From NCBI RefSeq assembly GCF_008477545.1, contig NZ_VORA01000001.1:1674001-1738000 (forward strand): 64,000 nucleotides of DNA. Direction: 5' to 3'. This DNA comes from Roseibium aestuarii. GTDB taxonomy: Bacteria; Pseudomonadota; Alphaproteobacteria; Rhizobiales; Stappiaceae. The notes under the pieces were generated by a model, which saw only the letters and a list, made by a program, of their open reading frames with translations, was not told the DNA's origin and ran no database searches. Shown here piece by piece: positions 1-9,404 of this stretch; positions within the stretch are counted from its first letter, which is position 1; the number at the start of each line of letters is the position of its first letter. A program made the position numbers and the translations under genes.

Positions 1-35
1 TCAACATGATCAATCCGGAGGTGCTGGGGGCCTGA
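1..35 (+). CDS. Possible C-terminal tail of an upstream gene (partial)
   Basis: The first bases read in frame as a short tail ending NMINPEVLGA followed by TGA at 33-35. Ten residues are too few to name a family. It is offered only because it is open to the left edge and converges tail-to-tail with the next gene. A 7-bp inverted repeat (30-36 with 47-53) lies across the junction. Confidence 0.3.
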   Translation, partial: NMINPEVLGA

Positions 36-52
36 GGCCTCCAGCTCTCAGG

Positions 53-1117
53 CTAGGTCGGAGGGATCCGGTCTCGCCAGAGCCTGGCAAAGACCGGAGC
101 GCCCAGGATCACGAGAATGAGCCGGGTCAGGTGGTGGACCACCACATAGCCGAGGTCCGCTCCGGTGATGATGGCCAACACCGTCATTTCCGCCTGACCG
201 CCGGGCGCAAAGGCAAGGAACCCCTCCAGCGGCGCGGCGAGCCCGGTCTGGACGACGATTTCGGAAAAGACCACGGCCAGCACCGCAAGCAGCAGGACGA
301 AAAGCACGCCTGACAGCACAAAGTGGCGCAGCTCGCGAAGGGTCACGCCCACATAGCCGACGCCGATCCCCATGCCGATGAAGAATTGGGCGAAGAGAAT
401 GGCCTCCGCCGGCGGGCGGGCATGGATGAGGCCCGTGAGCGAGCAGATGGCGGCGGCAATCAACGGCCCGATGATGGTCGCACCAAAGAGCCCCAGCCTT
501 TCGGCGATCTTCCAGCCCATAAGCGCGGCTGCCGCCATGATGGCCAGCTCCTGAAGCGGCAGGGAACTGGCCGGTGCGCCGACCGGACGGTCAAGCCCGG
601 CGCCCATGAACTGGGTGAGGATGAACGGCGCGAGGCTGACGATAAGGAGCACCCGGGTGGCGTGGACCAGCGAGAGGGCGCGTACGTTTCCGCCTGCCTC
701 TTCGCCGAAGACAATCATGTCCTGAAGCCCGCCGGGCATGGCGGAGTAATAGGCTGTCGCCCGGTCGAACCCGCAGACCTTCATGAAGAAGGGAACGCCC
801 ACCGCGCCGATCACCAGCAGATAAAGCGGCACAAGGGCGACGGAGAGCGCCATCTGCGGGAGTTGCGAGAGGACCAGCGGAGTGATCGACGCGCCCACCG
901 CGACACCGAGGATCGTGCGTGCGCCCTTGGCAACGACCCCTGTGCCGCGCAACGGGAAGCCCGCAAGGGCCGCCAGGAGACTTGCAAACATGGGCCCGAA
1001 CAGAAAGGGCAGGGGCAGGTTCAGCGCTTGAAAGGCGAAGGCACCGAGAAGCGAGATGAACAGGGTGACGAGGGTGCGCGCCAGGGGCGGCAGGCGGGTC
1101 TGGGAGGGACGGATCAT
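53..1117 (-). CDS. AbrB-family integral membrane protein
   Basis: This 354-residue, very hydrophobic protein belongs to the AbrB (PF05145) membrane family, often mislabelled as a transcriptional regulator or ammonia monooxygenase. It shows the internal duplication typical of the family: an FLFGPM signature near residue 38 and an IIGPL signature near residue 217, each opening a block of transmembrane helices (about 9-10 in total). The substrate is unknown; relatives often sit beside tricarboxylate-type transporters. The ATG at 1117 follows an AT-rich upstream stretch (about 1130-1160) containing GTATAC and GTATGC half-repeats that could be a regulator site. It is a single gene with no operon partner in view. 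Confidence 0.85.
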   Translation of the reverse strand: MIRPSQTRLPPLARTLVTLFISLLGAFAFQALNLPLPFLFGPMFASLLAALAGFPLRGTGVVAKGARTILGVAVGASITPLVLSQLPQMALSVALVPLYLLVIGAVGVPFFMKVCGFDRATAYYSAMPGGLQDMIVFGEEAGGNVRALSLVHATRVLLIVSLAPFILTQFMGAGLDRPVGAPASSLPLQELAIMAAAALMGWKIAERLGLFGATIIGPLIAAAICSLTGLIHARPPAEAILFAQFFIGMGIGVGYVGVTLRELRHFVLSGVLFVLLLAVLAVVFSEIVVQTGLAAPLEGFLAFAPGGQAEMTVLAIITGADLGYVVVHHLTRLILVILGAPVFARLWRDRIPPT

Positions 1118-1359
1118 GCGGACGCTCCAATTGCATACCTTTGTATACTAAATTAAAGAGCGATCAAGTGTCCCGTTCCCTGCGCTCCGGATAAGGGAAC
1201 ACGATCCGCGCGTGCGCTTGCCGAAGGAGACGCGAAACGCAGTGCTCGGGAGAGAAACGGATGATCCGTCGCGGGATCGGTCGGATCCCGGGCAAGGCTC
1301 AAGCAGGAAGGAGAAAGGGGAAATTTAGACCGTCAGGCGCGGACGGGCGACGCGATGAA

Positions 1360-1449
1360 TGGCGGAAGAGGTGGGATTCGAACCCACGGAGGACTTGCAC
1401 CCTCGGCGGTTTTCAAGACCGCTGCATTCAACCACTCTGCCACTCTTCC
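1360..1449 (-). tRNA. tRNA-Ser (anticodon UGA)
   Basis: Read on the minus strand, the acceptor arm starts GGAAGAG (1449-1443) and pairs with CTCTTCC. The anticodon loop CTTGAAA presents UGA between 5-bp arms GCGGT/ACCGC. A long variable arm typical of class II serine tRNAs and a T-loop GTTCGAATC are present. The discriminator is G, and CCA is encoded (complement of 1360-1362). Confidence 0.97.
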
Positions 1450-2124
1450 GGTTGCCTGCTGTTTCCGTCGGTTTGCGGCCCATGTCAAGCGCCGGGCGCG
1501 GAATGGCGCGTTTCTGCTGGGGGCAAGGGGAGGGGCGCGGGCAAGGACTCAGGCGAGGCACCCGGAGGCCCGCAAGAATCAGCGCGAGCCGCGCGAAACC
1601 TTTGCGATCTTGAGAAAAAGAGGGACCGCCGGTCCGGTGTCGTGGGCAGGGTGGCCCGGCGGTCCATCACTGAACCGGTGGGAAGGTTCAGCCCGCAGCG
1701 TCTGGGCATGTCGGCTGCGGTGACATCTGATTACCCCAGCGGCTTCCTTGGTGAATGTGACAGGGGTCACACTCTGGCGTCTTCACATGGTTAATCGGTC
1801 CACAGGCCGCGCCCCTGCGTCATTTCATCAGGCTCGACGGATCATTCAGGTTAGGTTAAGAGATTTTCATGTATGGAACAGTTCGGTTGCTCGTGCGGGG
1901 GCGCGGCATCGAACATGCGCTCCGCCGGAGAGGCGCCAGGGCCACGGCCTTCGGCAGCTCTCTGAGGGACCCGCCCGAAGATCCAAATCACTGGGCAGGG
2001 CGGGAGGCGGCAACCGGGATCCGAACCATCGGATCCGCGCAGTTCTGACCCGGCACGACGCCGGGACGTATCGGGAATTCGCGTTAGCCAGGGGCTGCCG
2101 GCGCGTAAGGAGTAGGACGGCAGG
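1450..2124. other. 675-bp intergenic stretch between tRNA-Ser and rlpA
   Basis: No convincing gene is visible. Open frames here lack plausible starts and have non-coding composition. The one structured site is an inverted repeat TGTGAC-aggg-GTCACA at 1756-1771, which could be a regulator site. An AG-rich segment just before 2125 (AAGGAG at 2107-2112) is the likely ribosome-binding region of rlpA. Confidence 0.5.
1756..1771. promoter_or_regulatory. Inverted repeat, possible operator
   Basis: Perfect 6-bp arms TGTGAC/GTCACA are separated by 4 bp, about 350 bp before rlpA. The shape fits a dimeric regulator, but no regulator can be assigned and the site could be chance. Confidence 0.25.
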
Positions 2125-3438
2125 ATGCAGGGGATGGACGAGAGAAACGGCCTCAGGGTCTCTCGCAAGGCGCGAGCGCGCGCCGTGACCAGCCAGATCG
2201 ACGGACAGGAGACCGCTGCGCGCGATGCTGCGACCGGTGGCCTTACGTCAAGATCCCTGCGCATGGGCCTCTGCCTGTGTGTTGCAGCCGCCGTTCTGGC
2301 AGGCTGCGCCGAAACCCCCGAGATCAAGTCCAAGTTCAGCCCGAAGAAATATGGTGTGAAGGCCAGCCCGAAGGTGGTTGCCGACGGTCAGCCGGTGCCC
2401 AAGGGCGGCGGCCGCTACATGGTCGGCAAGCCCTACAAGGTGGCCGGCCGCTGGTACAAGCCCGAGCTCGACGAGAGCTACGAGGCGGAAGGCCTGTCAT
2501 CCTGGTACGGACCGACCTTCCACGGCCGACAGACCGCCAATGGCGAGGTCTTTGACAAGACCGCCCTGACAGCGGCCCATCCGACCATGCCTCTTCCTTC
2601 CTATGCCCGCGTGACCAATCTGAAGAACGGCCGGTCGATGATCGTCCGCGTGAATGATCGCGGTCCGTTCCACGGCAACCGCGTCATCGACGTGTCCGAA
2701 CGGGTGGCCTCGCTGCTCGGCACCAAGCAGGCCGGCGTTGCCAAGGTGAAGGTCGAATATGTCGGCCCCGCCCAGCTCGATGGCCGTGACGAATCCTATC
2801 TGCTGGCCTCCCTGAGCGGACCGGATGCGGTCCAGCCGGGTGCGACCATGCCGGGCACCATGCTGGCCAGTGTCAGCCCGTCCCAGCTGCCGCCCGCAGC
2901 CGCCTCCGGCGTCCCGGGCGACATGGCAAGCGGTCCCGCTCTCTATTCTCCTGCGACCGGCTTTGCCAGTGGCTCCCCCGTGCCTCTGTCCCGGCCCTAT
3001 GGCAGCCTGATTGCCGTTGCCTCTGCCCAGACCCCGGGCCAGACCCCGGCAACTGTGGCCGCGACCCAGGTGGCGCTGGCTTTCGATCCGGCCCTAGCCT
3101 ACGAGGCCTCGATCCAGTCGGTGCAGCTGGCCTCGACCAATCCCTTCGTGGCCGTCTCTGGTCCGGAGGCCGCAGCCCCTGTCGCAGCAGCTCCGTCGGC
3201 GACCAACGCCTTTGTGGCGCCGGCAAGCGCTTCGACCAGCTCCAGTCTTCAGTCTGGCGGACAGGCAACCGGCGTTCTTGGCACCATGGTGCTGCCCACG
3301 GCGTCTCCGCGCCTGAGCTCGGGAAGCGCCATCTCCAGCTTTGCCGCGACGGGTCGCATTTCCGCAGCCTATCAGGCGCTGGCGGAAGTCTCCGGCAATT
3401 CCATCTCCCTGCACGACCTGGCCGCCCGCCAGAACTGA
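2125..3438 (+). CDS. rlpA: RlpA-like septal ring lytic transglycosylase lipoprotein
   Basis: RlpA cleaves naked (denuded) glycan strands of peptidoglycan and acts at the division septum. A lipobox VLAGC places the lipidated cysteine at residue 61 with this start. The double-psi beta-barrel domain spans roughly residues 125-215, with the family signatures SSWYGP, TANGE and VRVNDRGP. The remaining ~220 residues are Ala/Ser/Pro-rich and of low complexity. I see no SPOR domain at the C-terminus, unlike E. coli RlpA. The N-terminal extension before the signal peptide is long, so a start at GTG 2185 or ATG 2263 is possible. It leads the conserved rlpA-dac-tmk-holB block. Confidence 0.9.
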   Translation: MQGMDERNGLRVSRKARARAVTSQIDGQETAARDAATGGLTSRSLRMGLCLCVAAAVLAGCAETPEIKSKFSPKKYGVKASPKVVADGQPVPKGGGRYMVGKPYKVAGRWYKPELDESYEAEGLSSWYGPTFHGRQTANGEVFDKTALTAAHPTMPLPSYARVTNLKNGRSMIVRVNDRGPFHGNRVIDVSERVASLLGTKQAGVAKVKVEYVGPAQLDGRDESYLLASLSGPDAVQPGATMPGTMLASVSPSQLPPAAASGVPGDMASGPALYSPATGFASGSPVPLSRPYGSLIAVASAQTPGQTPATVAATQVALAFDPALAYEASIQSVQLASTNPFVAVSGPEAAAPVAAAPSATNAFVAPASASTSSSLQSGGQATGVLGTMVLPTASPRLSSGSAISSFAATGRISAAYQALAEVSGNSISLHDLAARQN

Positions 3439-3607
3439 GCCTCGGCTGACGAGCAGGGCACACCGTGCTGCCGAGCGGGCGATCTGGTCTCGCTCGCGGG
3501 TGGGGAAACCTGCTTCCGTCTTGCGGATCCCCTCTGCTGCCGGGCACAGTGAGGCTTCCCGGAATCACGCCGAGCGGAGGGCGCCCTTCTTGAGACATTC
3601 CCCTCGA

Positions 3608-4918
3608 ATGAGGTCCTGGCTGTTGCTCCGGCGCGTTCGTGAGCCCAAGGCTCTGGCTGCGCTTTTTGCTTTCCTCTTTGCCGGCCTGAGTGCCGTCGCC
3701 GCAACCACCTCGTCGGCCCTTGCGCTCGACAGCCGGTCTCCCATCGGGCTGCTCTTCGTACATGATCCCGAGCTCGCGCCGCGGGTCGCGGAGGGCGAGG
3801 CACGGTCAGATTTCCTGGCCGGAGGGACCCTGCTCTTCACCAAGGCGGCGGACCAGCCCTTTGCGCCCGGTTCGATTGCGAAGATCATGACCGCGATGGT
3901 GGTTCTGGACGGCTTGAGCAAGGGCGAGATCCGCGACAGCCAGATCTGTCCGGTGAGCGAACATGCCTGGCGCACGGGTGGAGCGCCCTCGCGCCGCACG
4001 ACCATGTTTGCGGCGGTGAACTCTCAGATTGCGCTCTCCGATCTGATGACCGGGTTGCTCGTGCACAACGCCAATGATGCCGCCATCGCGCTGGCGGAAT
4101 GCCTCTCCGGTTCGGAAGCAGAGTTCGCCATCCGCATGAACCACCTTGCGCGCAAGCTGGGCCTGACCGACAGTCATTTCGTCAATCCGACCGGCTACGG
4201 GCCGGAGGACAGCGCCGCGGATCGCGCCAGTGACAGCGCCGGTGACGATCCGGCGGCTGGTCCGGCGGTCTGGAGCCACACGACAGCGCGTGACCTGACC
4301 CGGCTGGCCATTGCCTTCTATACCCTTCATCCGCGCGAATATGCGCTGCTTTCGGCCGAGAGCTTCACCTGGAACGGCATCTTCCAGCGCAACAAGAACC
4401 CGCTCGTCGGGGACGTGCGCGGTCTGGACGGATTGGCCGCGGGGCAGAGTGCTGCGGATGGTTTTGCGGCGCTCGCCTCGGTGCAGCGGGAAGGCCTGCG
4501 TTATTTCATCGTGACCGCAGGATCGCCCAACGCCGACCAGCGCAGTCTGGCCCTGAAGGGGCTTCTCGACGATGCGGCGGCGGTCTTTGCGTCCGAGCGG
4601 CTTTTCGACGTCGGAGAACCGATCGCGGACGCGCGCGTCCATGGGGGCACGCGTTCAACGGTGCCTCTCGTGGCGGCGCGGCCCGTGGAGGTGTTGCTGC
4701 CGCGCGAGGGCAAGCTGGACTATCGCATCCGCGTTGTTTATTCCGGTCCGCTCAGGGCACCGGTCGCCGAAGGGGCGCCGGTGGGCGAGGTCCTCGTCAT
4801 GAACGATCAGGGGGTTGTTCACCGCCAGCCCTTGAAGACCGCGCAGGCGGTTGGCCGAGGCTCCATGACCGACAGGGCACTGAGCACGCTGCGCGAAGTT
4901 CTCTTCGGCTGGTATTGA
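3608..4918 (+). CDS. D-alanyl-D-alanine carboxypeptidase (DacF/PBP5-type) homologue with altered active-site motifs
   Basis: This 436-residue secreted protein is an S11 peptidase/penicillin-binding-protein relative; active family members trim the terminal D-Ala of peptidoglycan stem peptides. The ATG at 3608 gives a Sec signal (hydrophobic core near residues 16-40). The first catalytic motif is intact (S89-I-A-K92). The SxN motif is replaced by N154-A-N156 inside HNANDAA. The KTG motif is replaced by A277-A-G279 inside GLDGLAAGQ. A C-terminal beta domain (PBP5_C-like) follows and the reading frame is whole. Position between rlpA and tmk is the usual one for an alphaproteobacterial dac gene. 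Active carboxypeptidase function is doubtful; a structural or binding role is an inference. Confidence 0.85.
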   Translation: MRSWLLLRRVREPKALAALFAFLFAGLSAVAATTSSALALDSRSPIGLLFVHDPELAPRVAEGEARSDFLAGGTLLFTKAADQPFAPGSIAKIMTAMVVLDGLSKGEIRDSQICPVSEHAWRTGGAPSRRTTMFAAVNSQIALSDLMTGLLVHNANDAAIALAECLSGSEAEFAIRMNHLARKLGLTDSHFVNPTGYGPEDSAADRASDSAGDDPAAGPAVWSHTTARDLTRLAIAFYTLHPREYALLSAESFTWNGIFQRNKNPLVGDVRGLDGLAAGQSAADGFAALASVQREGLRYFIVTAGSPNADQRSLALKGLLDDAAAVFASERLFDVGEPIADARVHGGTRSTVPLVAARPVEVLLPREGKLDYRIRVVYSGPLRAPVAEGAPVGEVLVMNDQGVVHRQPLKTAQAVGRGSMTDRALSTLREVLFGWY

Positions 4919-5023
4919 GCGCCCCCGCAAGCGACAGGCGGGGTCTGCGGATGTGTATCGAGAAACCGGGCCCGGGATGGCCCGCAGCGCCGGCAGGGCG
5001 CGAAACGAGGCGAGGCGGAAGAC

Positions 5024-5707
5024 GTGGACGGTCGGTTCATCACCTTTGAAGGCGGGGAGGGCGCAGGCAAGTCGACCCAGATCCGCCGCCTGAGCCAAAA
5101 GCTGCAAGATCACGGGCGTGAAGTGGTGCTGACCCGCGAGCCCGGCGGCTCGCCCGGTGCGGAGACCATCCGCGAGATGCTGCTGTCGGGCGGTGCCCGC
5201 CATCTGGGGCCGCGCGGCGAGGCGATGCTCTTTGCCGCCGCCCGTGCCGACCATGTGGATGCCACCATCGCCCCCGCGCTGAGTGCCGGAAAATGGGTCC
5301 TGTGCGACCGCTTCGCCGATTCGACGCGGGTCTATCAGGGCGAGGCCGGGGTCGACAGCGCCTATCTGGATCTGCTGGAGACTGCAGCCGTCGCAGGTCT
5401 GCGGCCGGATCTGACCGTGCTCATCGATGTGCCGGCAGCCATCGGCCTGGAACGGGTTTCCCGCCGGTCGGCGGCTGGGGCGGAGGCTCCGGACCGGTTC
5501 GAGACCGACACGCTGGAAACCCACGAGCGCCGCCGCGCCCTGTTCCTCGATCTGGCCCGGCGCGAGCCGGAGCGCTTCGTCGTGATCGACGGGGCGAAGG
5601 AGGCCGATGAGGTCGCCGATGCGATCTGGCTCGCGGTGCTGTCGCTGTTCTCGGATCAGCTCGTGCAGGACCCGCAGCCCGTGAAGGAGCCGCGCGATGG
5701 CGCGTAA
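5024..5707 (+). CDS. tmk: Thymidylate kinase
   Basis: The product phosphorylates dTMP to dTDP in the cytoplasm for DNA synthesis. Its 227 residues match the family. The P-loop GGEGAGKS lies at residues 10-17, the DRF motif (CDRFADST) near residue 95, and a lid region follows near residues 145-155. The start is GTG at 5024, preceded by a GAGGCGGA purine stretch. The 3' end overlaps holB by 11 bp, so the two are probably translationally coupled. Confidence 0.96.
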   Translation: MDGRFITFEGGEGAGKSTQIRRLSQKLQDHGREVVLTREPGGSPGAETIREMLLSGGARHLGPRGEAMLFAAARADHVDATIAPALSAGKWVLCDRFADSTRVYQGEAGVDSAYLDLLETAAVAGLRPDLTVLIDVPAAIGLERVSRRSAAGAEAPDRFETDTLETHERRRALFLDLARREPERFVVIDGAKEADEVADAIWLAVLSLFSDQLVQDPQPVKEPRDGA

Positions 5708-6779
5708 GCCGCTCGAGATCGAGGATATCCCGGAGGTCGATGCGCTGGAGGGCCTGCCCCTGCCGCGCGAGCAGCAGCATCTGCATGGCCACGCGGAGAC
5801 CGAACAGGCCCTGCTTGCGGCCTATCGCTCGCCGCGCCTTCATCACGCCTGGATCCTCGGCGGACCGAAGGGCATCGGCAAGGCGACGCTTGCCTTCCGC
5901 TTTGCCCGGTTCATCATGACCCATCCGGACCGGTTTGCGCCGGATGTAGCTGCGGCAACCTCACTCGCGGTGCCGCCCGGTCATGTGGTGTCGCGTCAGA
6001 TTGCCGGCGGTGCCCATCCCAACATCCTGCATCTGCGCCGCCCCTGGGACACGAAGAACAAGCGGTTCAAGACCGATCTGCCGGTGGACGAGATCCGCCG
6101 CACCGTATCTTTCTTTGGCACCACGGCCTCCGACCGGGCCTGGCGCCTGTGCATCGTCGATTCCGCCGACGAGATGAACGCCTCCTCGGCCAATGCGCTG
6201 CTGAAGATCCTGGAAGAGCCGCCGGAGCGCTGCCTGTTCCTGGTGCTGTCCCATGCGCCGGGCCGCCTGCTGCCGACCATCCGCTCTCGCTGCCGCCGTC
6301 TGGACATGGCGCCGCTGAAGGACGAGGATATTCTGGCGGGCTTGCAGGATCTGGTGCCCGAGGACCTGCCTGCAGATCCGGCCGCGCGCCAGACCCTCAT
6401 CGGCTTTGCGGACGGGAGCCTGCGCTCCGCGCTCGGGCTGCTCAGCGGCGACGGGCTGGCGATCAATTCGGGCTTCGTCCAGCTGGCCGACGGGGCCGCA
6501 TCGCTGGATGTGGCGCGGCTGCATGCGCTCGCCGAAATGATCGCTGCGCGCGGCCAGGAGGACAACTGGAACAACTTCCTGCATGTGGCCCGGCAATGGA
6601 TCCATGCGCGCATGCGCGCGGAGCGGGGACAGCCCCCTGCGCGGCTTGCCAGCTGGGCGGACTTGTGGGAAAAGACCAACCGCGCCGCGGCCGATGCCGA
6701 GGCCCTCAATCTCGATCGAAAGCAGGTGGTTCTCGACGTGTTCCGGAACCTGTCCAGGCTGATGCGGGCCACCGCCTGA
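5697..6779 (+). CDS. holB: DNA polymerase III subunit delta'
   Basis: Delta' is the fixed subunit of the clamp loader that places the beta clamp on DNA. The 360-residue protein has an AAA+ fold with a modified P-loop (GGPKGIGKAT, about residues 54-63). The sensor region contains NALLKILEEPP and the SRC motif (IRSRCRRLDM) needed for clamp-loader ATP hydrolysis in trans. The tmk-holB pair and the 11-bp overlap are conserved in many bacteria. Confidence 0.95.
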   Translation: MARKPLEIEDIPEVDALEGLPLPREQQHLHGHAETEQALLAAYRSPRLHHAWILGGPKGIGKATLAFRFARFIMTHPDRFAPDVAAATSLAVPPGHVVSRQIAGGAHPNILHLRRPWDTKNKRFKTDLPVDEIRRTVSFFGTTASDRAWRLCIVDSADEMNASSANALLKILEEPPERCLFLVLSHAPGRLLPTIRSRCRRLDMAPLKDEDILAGLQDLVPEDLPADPAARQTLIGFADGSLRSALGLLSGDGLAINSGFVQLADGAASLDVARLHALAEMIAARGQEDNWNNFLHVARQWIHARMRAERGQPPARLASWADLWEKTNRAAADAEALNLDRKQVVLDVFRNLSRLMRATA

Positions 6780-6878
6780 CGCCAGGGAAAAGCCTGAGCG
6801 AGCCCGTCTGCGGGCGGTCCGTTCGCTCCGTCTCCCGCCCGTCTTTCACCCACCTGATTTCTCACGTCCCGGGGCGTC

Positions 6879-8435
6879 ATGACCGACCGTAACAGCTACT
6901 ACATCACGACCGCAATTTCCTATCCGAACGGGGCGCCGCACATCGGTCACGCCTATGAGGCGATCGCCACCGACGTGATGGCCCGCTTCCAGCGTCTCGA
7001 CGGCAAGGACGTCTATTTCCTGACCGGCACCGACGTGCATGGCCAGAAAATGCTGCAGACGGCCCAGAAGGAAGGGATCACCGCGCGGGAACTGGCGGAC
7101 CGGAATTCCGACCGGTTCGAGGCCATGGTCAAGGCGCTCGGCTGCACCAACAACGACTTCATCCGCACCAGCCAGGACCGCCACTACAAGGCGAGCCAGG
7201 AAATCTGGAAGCGCATGGCCGACAATGGCGACATCTACAAGGACAGCTATTCCGGCTGGTACTCGGTCCGCGACGAGGCCTACTACCAGGAAGACGAGAC
7301 GGAAGTCCGCGAGGACGGCGTCCGCTACGGTCCGCAGGGCACGCCGGTGGAGTGGGTGGAAGAAGAAAGCTACTTCTTCAAGCTTTCCGAATATGGCGAC
7401 CGGCTGATGAAGCTCTATGAGGAGCACCCCGATTTCATCGGTCCTAACGAGCGCCGCAACGAGGTCATGTCCTTCGTCAAGGGCGGCCTGAAGGACCTGT
7501 CCATCTCGCGCACCACCTTCGACTGGGGCGTGCCGGTGCCCGGCGACGAGAAGCACGTGATGTATGTGTGGGTCGACGCCCTGACCAACTACATCACCGG
7601 CGTGGGCTTCCCCGACGAGGAAGCCGAGCTGTGGCGCCACTGGCCGGCCGATGCGCACATCATCGGCAAGGACATCATCCGCTTCCACGCGGTCTACTGG
7701 CCGGCCTTCCTGATGTCTGCGGGCCTGCCGCTGCCCAAGCGCGTCTTTGCCCACGGCTTCCTGTTCAACAAGGGCGAGAAGATGTCCAAGTCCCTGGGCA
7801 ACGTGATCGACCCCTTCGGCCTGATCGAGACCTATGGCCTGGACCAGACCCGTTATTTCTTCCTGCGCGAAGTGCCCTTCGGCAAGGACGGCAACTACAG
7901 CCACGAGGCCATCGTCAACCGGATCAACGCCGATCTGGCAAATGACCTGGGCAATCTGGCGAGCCGGTCCCTGTCGATGATCGCCAAGAACTGCGAGGGC
8001 GTCGCGCCGACCCCGGGCGCGTTCTCGGCCGAAGACCAGGCGATGCTCGACCAGACCGACGCGCTGATCGAGATCTGCCGCCCGGCCATGTCCCGGCAGG
8101 AGATCCATGTGGCGCTCAATGCCATCTGGGCCGTGGTCGGTGAAGCCAATCGCTACTTCGCCTTACAGGAACCCTGGGCCCTGAAGAAGACCGATCCGGA
8201 ACGCATGGGCACGGTGCTCTATGTCACCGCCGAGATCATCCGTCAGGTTGCGATCCTGGTTCAGTGCGTCACGCCGACGGCGGCCGAGAAGCTGCTGAAC
8301 AACCTGTCCCAGGCTGCAGAGGATCGGGTCTTTGACAAGCTCGGCGCCGCGCACCGTCTGGCTCCGGGCACCGTGATCCCGAAGCCGGAGCCGGCCTTCC
8401 CGCGCTATGTCGAACCGGAAGAGGCTGGCGCGTAA
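6879..8435 (+). CDS. metG: Methionyl-tRNA synthetase
   Basis: This class I synthetase charges tRNA-Met. At 518 residues it is the short form without the C-terminal EMAP-like tRNA-binding/dimerisation domain. The HIGH motif appears as HIGHAYEA near residue 21 and the KMSKS motif as KMSKSLGN near residue 302. The [10 protein letters not shown] segment lies in the connective peptide, where zinc-knuckle cysteines are not visible, consistent with the zinc-free bacterial subgroup. It lies 99 bp after holB and belongs to the same conserved block. Confidence 0.96.
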   Translation: MTDRNSYYITTAISYPNGAPHIGHAYEAIATDVMARFQRLDGKDVYFLTGTDVHGQKMLQTAQKEGITARELADRNSDRFEAMVKALGCTNNDFIRTSQDRHYKASQEIWKRMADNGDIYKDSYSGWYSVRDEAYYQEDETEVREDGVRYGPQGTPVEWVEEESYFFKLSEYGDRLMKLYEEHPDFIGPNERRNEVMSFVKGGLKDLSISRTTFDWGVPVPGDEKHVMYVWVDALTNYITGVGFPDEEAELWRHWPADAHIIGKDIIRFHAVYWPAFLMSAGLPLPKRVFAHGFLFNKGEKMSKSLGNVIDPFGLIETYGLDQTRYFFLREVPFGKDGNYSHEAIVNRINADLANDLGNLASRSLSMIAKNCEGVAPTPGAFSAEDQAMLDQTDALIEICRPAMSRQEIHVALNAIWAVVGEANRYFALQEPWALKKTDPERMGTVLYVTAEIIRQVAILVQCVTPTAAEKLLNNLSQAAEDRVFDKLGAAHRLAPGTVIPKPEPAFPRYVEPEEAGA

Positions 8436-8479
8436 GCCGCCGCCTCAGGCTGGCGCTCGCGCCCTGCCGACCCATATAG

Positions 8480-8507
8480 GCAGGAGAGGGGACCCATCCT
8501 CTCCTGC
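8480..8507. terminator. Stable hairpin between metG and tatD
   Basis: Perfect 10-bp arms GCAGGAGAGG/CCTCTCCTGC enclose an 8-nt loop, 45 bp after metG. There is no T-tract on either side, so it may be an mRNA-stabilising or pausing structure, not a strong intrinsic terminator. Confidence 0.45.
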
Positions 8508-8590
8508 AATCCATGTCTTCCGCCGTCAGTGCCGCCCTCCTTCGGGCGCAAAAGGTTCTGGCGGCCTAAAATCCGGATCCCGCACGTCCC

Positions 8591-9394
8591 ATGATCGTCG
8601 ACAGCCACTGCCATCTCGATTTTCCCGATTTTGACGGCGAGCGCGAGGCGCTGATCGATCGCGCCCGTGCGGCGGGCGTGGAGCTGATGGTGACGATCTG
8701 CACCCGCATCCGCAAGTTCGACCAGATCCGCGCCCTCGCGGAACAGTTCGACAATGTCTACTGTTCGGTCGGCACCCATCCCAACAATGCGGACGAAGAG
8801 CGCGGCATCCCGAAGGACGAGATCCTGAAGCTGACGGAGCACCCGAAGGTGGTTGCGATCGGCGAGGCGGGACTCGATTACTTTTACGATTACGCCAGCC
8901 CGGAAGCCCAGGCCGAAGGCCTGCGCACCCATATCGCCGTGGCGCGCGAGACAGGTCTGCCGCTTGTCATTCATTCCCGCGATGCGGATGCGGACATGGC
9001 GGCGATCCTGGAAGAGGAGATGGAGAAGGGGGCCTTTCCGGCGATCCTTCACTGCTTCTCCTCAGGCCGGGATCTCGCGCTGAAGGGCGTGGAGCTGGGG
9101 CTCTATGTGTCCTTCTCCGGCATCCTGACCTTCAAGCGCTCCGAAGAGATCCGGGCGATCGCCGCCGAGATCCCGGCGGACCGCCTGCTGGTGGAAACCG
9201 ACGCCCCTTATCTGGCGCCCCAGCCACGGCGCGGCAAGCGCAACGAGCCGGCCTATACGGCGATGACGGCGCAGGTTCTTGGGGAGACGCGGGGGGTGTC
9301 CTTCGACGAGATCTCGCGCCAGACCACCGAGAATTTCTTCCGCCTGTTTCGCAAGGTGCCGGTGGCACCGGGTTTCGAACACGTGCGGAGCTGA
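8591..9394 (+). CDS. tatD: TatD-family metal-dependent deoxyribonuclease
   Basis: TatD-family enzymes are TIM-barrel metal-dependent hydrolases with 3'-5' exonuclease activity on DNA/RNA. The 267-residue length is typical. Metal ligands are visible: HCHLD near residue 6, the GEAGLDYFY glutamate near residue 94, a His in VIHSRDAD, a His in ILHCFSS and the late Asp in VETDAPYL. It lies between metG and the MBL-fold gene, as in many alphaproteobacteria, and is probably co-transcribed with the next gene 10 bp downstream. Confidence 0.93.
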   Translation: MIVDSHCHLDFPDFDGEREALIDRARAAGVELMVTICTRIRKFDQIRALAEQFDNVYCSVGTHPNNADEERGIPKDEILKLTEHPKVVAIGEAGLDYFYDYASPEAQAEGLRTHIAVARETGLPLVIHSRDADADMAAILEEEMEKGAFPAILHCFSSGRDLALKGVELGLYVSFSGILTFKRSEEIRAIAAEIPADRLLVETDAPYLAPQPRRGKRNEPAYTAMTAQVLGETRGVSFDEISRQTTENFFRLFRKVPVAPGFEHVRS

Positions 9395-9404
9395 GGGAGA
9401 GCCC

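Noticed and set aside
1748..2188. Possible small gene before rlpA
   Set aside because: Arg-rich, irregular composition, no SD, and overlaps the likely rlpA start.
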